Source: Phytophthora colocasiae (Eukaryota > Oomycota > Peronosporomycetes > Peronosporales > Peronosporaceae). Taken from it: a stretch of 64,000 bases of DNA. The notes beneath the pieces were generated by a model. It searched no databases and was not told the DNA's origin. It saw only the letters and a program-made list of their open reading frames with translations. Of this stretch, positions 21,507 to 30,785 are shown piece after piece. The stretch lies in NCBI GenBank assembly GCA_018806915.1, contig JAGKQI010000075.1:124001-188000 (forward strand), written 5' to 3'. The first letter of the stretch is position 1. Each line of letters begins with the position of its first letter. Both the position numbers and the translations under genes were made by a program.

Positions 21507-22155
21507 CTCTTAGTCCCTTCATGAACGTGACGACCTTGGTCGCCTCGTCTATCGGGTTCGCCACTATGTTCGATACCAAGTATCGAGCACGCTGGGCAAA
21601 GGTGTGAACATCATCCTTGCCCTGTTGCAGATCGAGAAACTCCGCTCTCGATCTGAACTCGTTCCTCGGAGGCTTAAACGCAAGCTTGAGTTCCTCCTTG
21701 AACTCCTCGTACGTGCTGAAGCACGTAGGATCCGAGAGTCGGCGCCCATAGGCCCAACTCCTCGCACGTCCGCCAAGACATGACATGGCGAACGCGACCT
21801 TCGACATCGGATCGACGTTACGTCGAGCCGCAACGGCTGTGTCGAGTTCGACAAGCCAACGAAGGAGGGTATCGTCCTCCTTCCCCGTGTAGGTACTCAC
21901 GTGGAGTTTCAACGACTCCACGCGTGGCTTAGGGGAAACCACCGAGGCAGCAACATCTCGTTGCTCCTTAAAAATGTACCCCAGAGCAACACCGTATTGC
22001 TCTGTCGGCGATAGCGTACGAAGCAACGTCGCTACCTCCGCCTCTCCATTGACTTGCAAGAGTCTTTGGAGAGCCTTCCACTCTGGGTCTGACAGGTGAG
22101 CACAGTCCGTGCGCGTCACGGACATGTGTGGGGTCCCAGTGGATCTCTCATCCAT
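21193..22155 (-). pseudogene. D gag (capsid and CCHC knuckle)
   Basis: From ATG 22155 (MDERSTGTPHMSVTRTD) the protein of ~320 residues contains a retrotrans_gag domain (ALQRLLQVNGEAEVATL, WLVELDTAVAARRNVD, EFRSRAEFLDLQQGKDD). It ends with one CCHC zinc knuckle (CYKCSNIGHYAREC). The frame is uninterrupted, so this gag may be intact. An in-frame GTG lies 36 bp upstream, but ATG is the expected start. The inverted fragment in E matches its first ~140 residues. Confidence 0.8.
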
Positions 22156-22221
22156 TGGGGAGTTCTCTACCCCGCGTTCGTATGACTCCACACGAACGAA
22201 CAGCAGTCGGTCATGGGATGG

Positions 22222-22238
22222 ACTACGAGGTGCTACCA
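22222..22238 (-). other. Primer-binding site of element D
   Basis: The - strand reads TGGTAGCACCTCGTAGT and starts 2 nt inside the 5' LTR. It has the same start as in A, C and E. Confidence 0.6.
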
Positions 22239-22240
22239 GG

Positions 22241-22697
22241 TGTAATGGGTCTACTTAGACCCACTAGGTGGTGTACACGTGCACTTACGTGTATGAGGAA
22301 GCGTGCAAGTTAGATTAGACTTGATTTAATTAAACTTATTTAAATAAGTATAATTAAATCAAATATAAGTAATTAATACTGCAAAATACCGTAAAATGAG
22401 AACTGTTATTGAGTTTGGCATAAGCCAATTATGGGCCTCCTAAAACTGCTTATCTATTCTAAAGGGTCTGCCAACGTGTGGTTGGCAGAAACTCTGCTCA
22501 GTGATTGGTAGAAATCCGTTACTTTCTACCAATAAGATGCACAAATGCACGCGAACCACCCAATGATGTGGTTCACTCATGTAGCCATTGGTGTGTACAG
22601 CACACCAAGGTCTGAGGTCCATTTCCTACCTCTGACAGTTATCCTAACTGTTAAGGTTACAAGTGATGTAGCCACTTGTACATGTAACCCTGTTACA
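22241..22697 (-). repeat. 5' LTR of element D (457 bp)
   Basis: On + it reads TGTAATGGGTC ... CCCTGTTACA. It joins mariner sequence at 22698 exactly at the LTR end. It is more similar to the E LTR (inverted) than to the partner LTR at 6717. Confidence 0.9.
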
Positions 22698-23718
22698 AGC
22701 AGGCTGTGGCTAAAGTGTCGTCTTCCACTCTCCCTTCTCATATGCTGCGACCACCTCAGGATTATCATGAGACTTTGCATTATCGTACTGCAAAATGATG
22801 CCGTTGCCTAAAGGCCACAGCTCCTCGATACGCGGAATTACGCGTCAACAAAAACACTTGTCATGTAAGTCGCGATCCACGATGTATGTCTTCAGCTCTA
22901 GCTTGTATGTAGGTTGATTCTTACTCAGCCATACACCGATTTGCCATCCCACACCTTGTGGGTTTTCGAATCCCACCATGGCCGACCCACTGCAACTGGA
23001 AACATCTCCTTGATTATATAGATTTTGTTCTTCACCATCAAGTGAGGATCTTCCTCGCGATCAACCAGGTAAAAGCGTTGCGTATCCTTAGCTGAGCAAA
23101 ACCACTTTTCATCTCAATACACACAGCCCATCACGTCGTCAAACTGCAATCCATTCCTGAACGTCTTCTGGACAAATCCAGCAGCGAAACGCATTCTTGC
23201 AGTCTTTGGTCATCGCTTACCATGAGCTCCACACACGCGGTGTGGCGTCTGAATACTCCCGATAGAAAGTAGTCGTGCAGTGTACACTAAGATGTACCGA
23301 GAGAATCATCTAAAGTACGAATGTTGATTCGATCTTCCAGCGGGGTAAGTGCGATGGCGTGGTTAAGGTCGAGGCGGAACTCATTCGTCAGCCTCGAGTT
23401 TTGGCTTCCCTTTCTGCAGCTCTCGTAGTTGATTGGTCTGCCCTCTCGAACGTCATGGACGACTCTGTGCCACAGCCGTATGATCTGCTCACCGCAGCCA
23501 AAACGAGCGGCACGAGCAGTGAATTCAGTCTTGGGCGGCTTTAGCTCGGCGCTCGAGCGCAGTACTGTTGTGACAACCTGAGCACGCTCTTCAGAAGTGA
23601 GATTCTTCTTTATACTGCGGGTGGCATTCGCGTTAATGCTCATTTGATCACCCAGCGATGAGAAAAGGCTGAAAAGAGGAATCGCGTCCCCTTTGGATAG
23701 CTGAAGTCTGCCAACCAT
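22698..23718 (-). pseudogene. Mariner-like (Tc1/mariner superfamily) transposase remnant
   Basis: From ATG 23718 (MVGRLQLSKGDAIPLF) the - strand encodes a helix-turn-helix N-terminus (NLTSEERAQVVTTVLR; CGEQIIRLWHRVVHDVREG) for 144 codons to a stop at 23287. Homology continues through broken frames to LQYDNAKSHDNPEVVAAY near 22710-22790, which is the second catalytic Asp block of Tc1/mariner transposases (the D of QxDNAxxH). The sequence is cut at 22697 by the D LTR, before the third catalytic residue. The first ~140 residues resemble the transposases common in oomycete genomes. Confidence 0.75.
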
Positions 23719-24499
23719 TATTCAAATTGAGCGCGGGAAGGTGCAGAAGACTTGTCGTGCTTTGATCTTTCGTTTAAATCAATCAGATGCGACGAAGAAT
23801 TAATTTTGGGCCTAATCATAATTTTTGTCCAACCAATACAGTCCAAACATACAAGTAGTCAAATTAATCAATTCCGGGGGTGACAACCACTAACTTCCCA
23901 GGATGCAGTCGGAATAGAAATAGTACTCCGGATGAACTCCGAAAATACCAACTCGAATGTGAAATGGAAGGGATCACGCCCAGGATACGCCGCCCTGATG
24001 ACCGTTCCAAATTAGTCTTAACTTGGCGGAGATTGGCGGAGATTCACGCGGCGGTTATGCTTGTCGACACCGTAAAACGCTGACAGAACTGACCCCGAGC
24101 CCTCTTTCTAAAACGCCGGTCGGTGGTAGTCTAAAGTGGTGACTTGTGGGAAACCTCCCGTACACTCACTTAGGCCCTTGGCGACAAATTGAACTCTCTT
24201 TAATGATTAATAGCTAGCATTAGCTAAAAATGCAGAAATATACTTGGTTTCACTACGTAGTAAGGGCATCTCATCAGGATGATGCTTGAGTTTCAGTAGA
24301 ATACCATAGGGTTGAAGAACATGGAAGAATTCCAGCTGGCTCTGGATATATTATAGTCGGCTGGAAATATATGGGCTTGCGTATGCCCAAAACTCAACCA
24401 GGATACTGGGTACAAATCAGGCAGACTCCATCTGAAGTCAAATAGTCCAAAAGACCATCTTCACTCTGAATCTCCAAAAGATAAGTTGAACCTCCAAAG
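23719..24499. other. No gene recognised
   Basis: The stretch is AT-rich in part, with no coherent reading frame. It may include the 5' end and terminal repeat of the mariner copy near 23870, but I could not match a partner repeat. Confidence 0.5.
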
Positions 24500-25161
24500 A
24501 TATTCCAGATATATGTGGTGGAGCGGATCTAGCCAAAATCTTGTTGAGGCTGATCGCGATCACCACTTGCGCCCAGACACCGACTAACGGAGGGGGTCCC
24601 CCGATGATCTGTGCTCTAGCTTGTGTGTAGTGTTCACCTTGTGTGCCCGTCGGTAGGCGGGTTACGCTCTTCTAGGTGACTTCTGATGATGTCTTGTGAC
24701 GGGAAGAATGTCTTGGGTGACGCAGGGGTGTGAATAGCATGGGATACTTCACTCTACCTCGGGGTAGTTGATCCGGGTCATAAGCGAGTTTTCGAGTTGT
24801 GGTGAAGCGAACGAGAATTTTTCCCGGAGAGGCGATATCAGCCACGAACCCGAAGAGAGCCGGAACAAGCGACAGGGGGGGGCTGTGATCCCCAGATCTG
24901 AGTCGAATCAGACAAAGGTACGATGGGTCCCGCCGGGGAAAAGGCAACAGAGACACCGGCGGAAGTTCAAGTGGGGCGATGTTCGTCGGTGATCCGAGTT
25001 CTACCGGAGGAAGAATAAGGCGGTCAAGGGTGTTCTCGCGCGATCGGAGACGACGGGGTCCACAGTGAGCACGATCGGCTCACCCCGGCGCCCCGAAGCC
25101 TTCTAACAGCATGGTCCTGCTTCCCCGGGCGGCGATGGAGCGGGATCACGCAGTGATCCTC
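24500..25161 (-). repeat. LTR-like repeat, inverted copy of 50704-51010
   Basis: The reverse complement of ~24500-24790 matches 50790-51010 closely. They share CGTAACCCGCCTACCGACGG, ATCATCGGGGGACCCCCTCC and GGCGCAAGTGGTGATCG. It may be the end of an LTR plus primer site of an unidentified Gypsy family. Element C lies between the two copies. Confidence 0.65.
25157..25161. repeat. Target-site duplication of element C (left copy)
   Basis: TCCTC at 25157-25161 is repeated exactly at 49999-50003, outside the two LTRs of element C. Confidence 0.93.
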
Positions 25162-25574
25162 TGCAGCGGGGCTGCGTAGTTGTGCACGACACAGAGGAAG
25201 TTTAGCTGACTCGTAGAGTCCTGCTTGCAAGGCACTAGCCTTCGGTTCTATACAAGAACCAAGTAGTCCACTAAATACGGGACTCGCACAATCAGTGTCC
25301 CTGTAATAAAGGAACTAACACTAATTATGTAAAATGCAAACTGATTTTTATTGACTTTATTGCCCTAATCCTAAATGTAACGGATTTAGTATCTAGCATA
25401 CTAAATCCTAATTAAAATGCAATGTGTGGCTCTGAGCTAACTGCCAGCAACTGGCTACATATGTGACGTGTGAGAAACACTATGTGTAGTACACAGATCT
25501 GTGACTTGTGACCTGGATGGTGTATAACACACCAACTGTAGCCAAGGCGCACAGCGCCGTGTAACCCCGTTACA
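25162..25574 (-). repeat. 3' LTR of element C (413 bp)
   Basis: On + it reads TGCAGCGGGGCTGCG ... CCCCGTTACA. The purine tract (TTGGTGGGGGAGGG on the - strand, 25575-25588) lies just inside it. Confidence 0.95.
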
Positions 25575-25710
25575 CCCTCCCCCACCAAATCGTGTATCTA
25601 CAACTGCAGACATAACGGCCTTGTTAAGGCCTGTCACCGGCAACTTTCCGATAAAACAAATCTCTCAACGAGAGTGCGCGTGCGCGCTGGCTCAACGAGC
25701 ACATTCTCCC

Positions 25711-27501
25711 ATTCGCCCCAGCGAGCCCACCGCTCCTGAGGTGTCCCGTGTCCAGGCGTCTACGCCTCAGCGCCTCAGCGCTTTCCGGACTGAGCCCTCG
25801 GCTCCTCTCACGCTCTCCGTATCGGAGTATTTCGCGGCGTCTCGCCTTCGCTACGGAGCGATGTTCAAGACTAGCCCGACTTCAAGTGGTAGTTCGAGTA
25901 CACGACAGCGTCGCCGACGCGCGACCCACGTCGCTCTCCTACGGAGGAAGGCGAAGTCGAAGTGGACTACGAGGAGTCCGAACAGGGCGATGCCCATGCG
26001 TCTCCTGCCCATGCGTCTCCTGCTCCTGCGAGCTCTCGGACGACCCGATCTGAGCTGCGCTCTCCACGTGATCCGCGTCGATACTCCATTCCTCGGCAGC
26101 TGCGCCAGCCCAATCCAATTCCGGAGGGACCTTCGAGCCTCGTGCTCAACGCGTTGCGCAACGCACCACCACTTCTTGCTCGCGATGAGCCAGAGTCGCT
26201 CAGGGGCGTCGAAGACGCGATCACCAACCCTCTGGATGAGGCGCAGGAGGCTTCTATGAGCGGTGCTCCAGAGTCACGTCGACCGGTCCAACGGGACATC
26301 GTGGGGACTTCGTCGCGGCGCGACTACGGCTTCGAGCCTCGTGACCTTGCCGAGCAGGTGAAGCAGTTGATGGCACAACACAACCTGCACGGTTACGCCA
26401 TAGGCGCTCCGCCTCACACGGTGGCTGAGACTCAGCAACGGCAGGGGCTCCATGAGCGCTTCCTAACCCCGCAGGTGTGCACACTCGCCGAGTATCGGCA
26501 ACGCTTAGATAAGCAACGGCGACGGGAGTCTGTACCTCAGATGAGGACTTATCCACTCCTTCTCCAAACGGGAGAGACTACCCGGGACTACATGGTCCAT
26601 GTGGCCACCTGGGCCTTCACGGAAGCTCGCGTCGTTCGATCGGCTCATGGAGAGCTCTTCCGAGGTGGACGTCCGCCTCGCTCGAGGTCTACTCTTCCAG
26701 TACGCGAAGCTGCGCGTGCGGCCCGGCCGCTTTCCTCGTCACACGACGGTGGTGGCTCCCGCCTCTCAGGCCACTATCCCTGCTTCGCAGGACGCTCCTC
26801 AATTCTCCGAAGGAGACTCACTGGCTATGCCAGCCACGGACCAGAGCCTGAGCTCGGCTGCTAGTCCGTCAGCTTCTCACACTAGTGGTGAGAAGCGGGT
26901 GTCGACCGAGTGGTCGACCTCGAGCCCTTCGGGCGCCTCCGATCTTCGCGATCAAAAGCGTCCAAGACGTCAGGGCAGTCCTGCCTCAGGGGCCCCTCAA
27001 ACTCCCACGAGTTTTGGGAATGAGGATACCCACGCCACTTCACCAGATACTGGTTTTGACTACGATGGCGACGCCGCGCCATCAGGCGTTCCACGTGGTA
27101 GTGGGGAGTCCCCTGCTCATCGAGCAACGGCGGAGGAGGCCGATTCGCTGCGGAACGCAATACTCGATGAGTGTGACGAGGGTTATCTGTCGCATCGCGC
27201 CTGGTACCAACTCGATCACTCGATCGGTACTCTCCAGAGTCAGACTCAGTCCCTTCAAGGGAACGTGGAGAGCGTTTGGCATTCACATGCCCGTCTCGCT
27301 CACGACATGGAGGAGATCGAGAGCCGAGTGGCTTGGCTCGAAGGGCCTCAGTCCCTGACCGCTCGCCTGCATCAGCAGGAGCTTCAGCTCGCTGAGCTGC
27401 GGGGTCAGGTGACGTTGCTGCTGCAGATGACGCAGCCTGGGCGCGGGACGTCGGCGCCAGCGCCTCCGCGTTCACCCCCGCGGGGTCCCGATATGGCTTA
27501 A
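25711..27501 (+). pseudogene. C antisense ORF: Ser/Pro-rich, coiled-coil protein
   Basis: This is the positional equivalent of the D antisense ORF. The start lines up with an ATT at 25711 where D has ATG, so the initiator may be lost. The frame gives TPQRLSAFRTEPSAPLTLS and then shifts near 25920 to EEGEVEVDYEESEQGD (an acidic block like EEGEVDV in D). It continues through SRRDYGFEPRDLAEQVKQL and HERFLTPQVCTLAEYRQRL, and shifts again near 26610 to FDRLMESSSEVDVRLARG. It ends in a coiled coil (VAWLEGPQSLTARLHQQEL, QLAELRGQVTLLLQM) with stop at 27499-27501. Its last ~620 bp lie opposite the linker and chromodomain of C pol, which is open on the other strand. Confidence 0.65.
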
Positions 27502-28026
27502 GCAAGCAGACGTAGAACACGGGGTGTGTTCGCATCCGCTTTGGCAAGTCAAGCGTGTATGCCAGGTCCCTCTTGGCCACGACCGTAAACGGTCCGATGA
27601 AGCGCGGACGCAGTTTCGTCTTAAAGACACTCGACACTGCATGTGTAGGTAGGTTCTTAGCGTTTAATAAAACTTGGTCACCGACCTTAAATTCCCACAT
27701 ATTGCCTCTGCCTTTGGCATCAGCTTGTTCCTTTTGAACATCTTGGCTTTCAGCCATTGCGTCACGCACACGGCGTAAGACGCTAAGCCTCATCGAGAGG
27801 AAGTCATCGACTTGTTTACGCACAGCAGAAGGGCTGATATCAGCGAGCTCGGAGTCGAGCGACGGCACAGCCTCTCCCCCACCAAGCCTAAGGCCACCAC
27901 GTGGCGGCGTGAGCGGGACGCGCAAGGCCATTCACGTAGAACGGAGTGAAGCCTGTCGAGGCATGCACCGCATTGTTCATTGAGAACTCAACGAGAGGGA
28001 GCATAGCGCTCCAACGCTTCGGCGTT
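26882..28026 (-). pseudogene. C integrase C-terminus and chromodomain
   Basis: After the shared integrase deletion the frame resumes as VCAETPKRWSAMLPLVEFS and then gives PLVEFSMNNAVHASTGFTP. From 27931 a long frame encodes the SH3-like region (WEFKVGDQVLLNAKNLP, RPRFIGPFTVVAKRD), a Ser/Arg/Ala-rich linker and a full chromodomain (YHVERLMARRRHRSQN, YLVKWRGYPHSQNSWEF). It stops at 26882. The chromodomain is complete here, whereas A has a TGA inside it. Confidence 0.85.
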
Positions 28027-28635
28027 TCAGCGCATACGCTGCAGAGGATCCGTCGTGGACATGTCCAGTCGAGTGCCAAGCACTTTGAAGACGGACGTCC
28101 AGAATCGACCCGTCAAACTGGGGTCTCGATCCGAGACAATGGTCTCCGGCAGCCCATGCTGGCGGAAGACCCGATCGATAAAGATCGTCGCTGTACCAGC
28201 GCCATCGACGGTGTCCGGCACAGCCGCTAGGTGAGCCATCTTGCTCAGACGGTCAACAAAGACCACAACGCCCGTGTTGCCTGCCGTATCCTTCGGCAGG
28301 CCATACACGAAGTCCATACTCATGGACTGCCAACACCCAGAGGGTACAGGCAAGCTCGCCAAAGGCGCTGCCGCATGCGGCGAGGGTTTAACCCGCTGAC
28401 ACGTCTCGCACGTGTGCACATATGTGCTGACCCACTTGTACATCTTCGGCCACCAGTACATGGAGCTCACCGAGCCGTAGGTCTTCTCGCGACCGAGGTG
28501 GCCGCTTGTGGGCGTGTCGTGGGCCTCATAGAGGATACGATACTTCAGGTCCTCATCGTGAGGAACCACCACACGTGGTGGGTCATCCTGACCCGTGCTG
28601 TAGTATAGCAGACCACCTTCCAGGCTATAGCGCTG
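28027..28635 (-). pseudogene. C integrase: zinc domain and core up to the shared deletion
   Basis: This is the downstream half of C pol after the B insertion. It has HDTPTSGHLGREKTYGS, CETCQRVKP, SMDFVYGLPKDTAG and VSDRDPSLTGRFW, then ends at the deletion junction with PLQRMR-stop, exactly as in A. The codon for the catalytic Glu is gone. The joint with 45757 is precise once the GCTG duplication is accounted for. Confidence 0.85.
28632..28635. repeat. Target-site duplication of element B (left copy)
   Basis: GCTG at 28632-28635 recurs at 45753-45756. The empty site is preserved in element A (CTATAGC near 14410, read in reverse), which confirms the boundaries. Four bases is short for Ty3/Gypsy elements, which usually give five. 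Confidence 0.85.
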
Positions 28636-30532
28636 TGTCGCGAAGTCGGTGCAACTTTTACCGCGGGGCAGGGGCGTACAGTGAACCTGAAAGTGTGACT
28701 ACCGGTAGTGATACCAGAGTCGCACAGCAAGGTGGGCGTGTGTTACCTTGTGCTGTCCTCGTAGGTTCGTTGTCTTGGTAATGAGACCCTCGCCGGGGTC
28801 GTGAGAGTGTGTGTGAGAGTGAGGGTTCCTTGCGTAGACCGTCGGATGTCCTTCTGGTCCTCACAGGAGCGCTTGAGAGTCGAACGTTTTCCGGTGAACA
28901 CTTGTGTACACCAGAGATTTCTGAAGGCAAAAGAGAAATTAATACAATGGGAAGTCCAGTAATTAGACTTCCGAGATAACCGCAATATAGAGTTCCGATA
29001 TACAGATATGTAGCTGCTCTTATTCTTTCCTGGCCCTTGAGCAGTGGGCTAGTTCTCCAGGTCAACTAGGGAAATGTTCACCAGACACCTGGTCTGTCTG
29101 GTATTCCCGTAACTTTCGCGCACCACCCTCTAATATATAGAGGAAAAATAAACCAATACACTATCAGTTATATAACAGTCTACCGAGCGTCTTGAGAGCG
29201 ACTGTCTAGCTCCCAAAACCTGTCCAAACGTACAATATGAAATGGGCTACCGCTAGAGACAAAACAAACGACCCAACTAGTAAATGGAATAGGTGGGTCC
29301 TCTCAGGTCTCTGCGTTACGCTGATCTCCACCTAAAGGGGCTTGATAGGTGAGAGATCACACGACTCAAAGCTTTGTCGTGGCCTTACACTTTCCAAAGA
29401 ACCAAAGAATCGACCTTGGGGTTATAACGCAATTTGAACTCGGGGGTACCGAGCAATTTGAACTCTGGTTATCTATCTCGTATCTCTCTGTCTTCTGTCT
29501 TCCATATTCTCATATACACTTGGTCTCAGTATAACTCAGGAATCTTCACTTGGGCTCACTATGGTAGTCGATGCTGCCGATCTTGTCGAGTCGACACTTA
29601 ATGATGTCATTACAGGGATGAGCAGGTTGCGTTTCACTTGATTGCGTGAGGTCGTGTTGGGTACACTTGGTTTCAGTATGGGGTGGACTTCAGAGTGTCA
29701 GAGTCTGGTATCCTGTTCATCAGGGTCTGGGATCATGTGCGTCGGAGACATGTTCATCGGAACCATGTACTCCGGAATCATGTACATCAGAGTAGTAAAT
29801 ACCAGAGTCGTGACACTTGGGTCTGTTCATCGGAGTCTTGTACGTCGGAGTCTGTTCATCGGAAACTGGTAAATGTCTGGAATATTGCTTGTATAAGCCG
29901 GACACATCAGACTTGTTTACCAGAATCATGTTCATCAGACTCATGTACGTCAGACTCCATGTACGTCGGACTTCATGTACGTCGGACTCATGTACGTCAG
30001 ACTTCATGGTGTGATATCAGAGTTTCCATGCGTGATATCAGAAATCCATGAGTGTTTTTTAGGGTGCGGAGCACGTATGCTGCAACGCAAGAAGTCCAAT
30101 CGGGATATGCGCGGGGTGCGCTACGTCCGGTGCGCGATACTTGGTATCTTGTGGGTATAATTATATTCCTTGAACCATCATCGTCACACAGGACGGCAAC
30201 GGGATGAGGTCTCTCAGAGATACATTCTTCTGAGAGACTTTCTGCCAACCTTTAGGCACTCATCGTCGGGGAAAGTCCGGCGATCAGACTGAGTGTTATT
30301 GTCTCTCGGAGTTTGTCGCACTTTTCCGAGGAACACTTCTGATCTCTTGGGCCCCTTTGCAGTACAGGTGAAGGTTAATATATATAGCAGTTTTCTTCCA
30401 CAGATCCATTATTGTCGCACGGGACATAACCTCGTCCCACATCTCCCTTTCTCCCACAACCCAGTATACACCCAATCACATCACAGCGTAACATCCATAT
30501 CCACTCGAAAAATCGTAATTAGCAACGTGTCA
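28636..30532 (-). repeat. 3' LTR of element B (1897 bp)
   Basis: On + it starts TGTCGCGAAGTC and ends GCAACGTGTCA (the start TGACACG on the - strand). At 29700-30030 it contains an array of short related units around CATGTACGTCGGACTT and TGTTCATCGGA. The inner edge faces the antisense ORF, 253 bp away, so it may serve as its promoter. Confidence 0.95.
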
Positions 30533-30543
30533 ACCGCCCCTCC
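30533..30543 (-). other. Polypurine tract of element B
   Basis: GGAGGGGCGGT on the - strand directly abuts the 3' LTR, the usual position for the plus-strand primer. Confidence 0.7.
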
Positions 30544-30785
30544 TGGTCATAATTCGTCAGTGCGGAATTTTCTCCAAACTGAGCATCATGGCCAGGACAG
30601 TACGTCAGAGGTCCCGTGAACATAGTGTAGCTGTGACGCTCTCAAAACTTCCGGGATTTCAGAATCTCTGGTGTCCTGTCGCTTAGTCTGATTCGATCAG
30701 ACTCAGAAAAAGCCAACTGTCGTATCCCACAAACGGCCACATCCCGATTTCCTTTCTGACACACAAGTCAGAAGATCCTGCAACC

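Larger units (their letters stand above)
6717..22697 (-). mobile_element. Element D: lineage-I Ty3/Gypsy element, interrupted by element A
   Basis: On the - strand the order is 5' LTR (22697-22241), primer site, gag, protease, RT, RNase H, integrase (to 17466), then, after removal of A, integrase C-terminus and chromodomain (9332-8349), an antisense ORF on +, polypurine tract and 3' LTR (7172-6717). The reading frame across the A insertion is continuous once one copy of GTGCT is removed. The two LTRs differ at roughly one site in ten. The outer flanks show no target duplication (CTCGG on the left, AGCAG on the right). D may therefore be a recombinant of two insertions, or the flanks were rearranged. 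Confidence 0.85.

Noticed and set aside
29642..30248. Open frames in the B LTR (both strands) with SDVHESDVHE-type repeats
   Set aside because: They come from translating the short repeat array of the LTR and are identical in both LTRs. They carry no coding signal.
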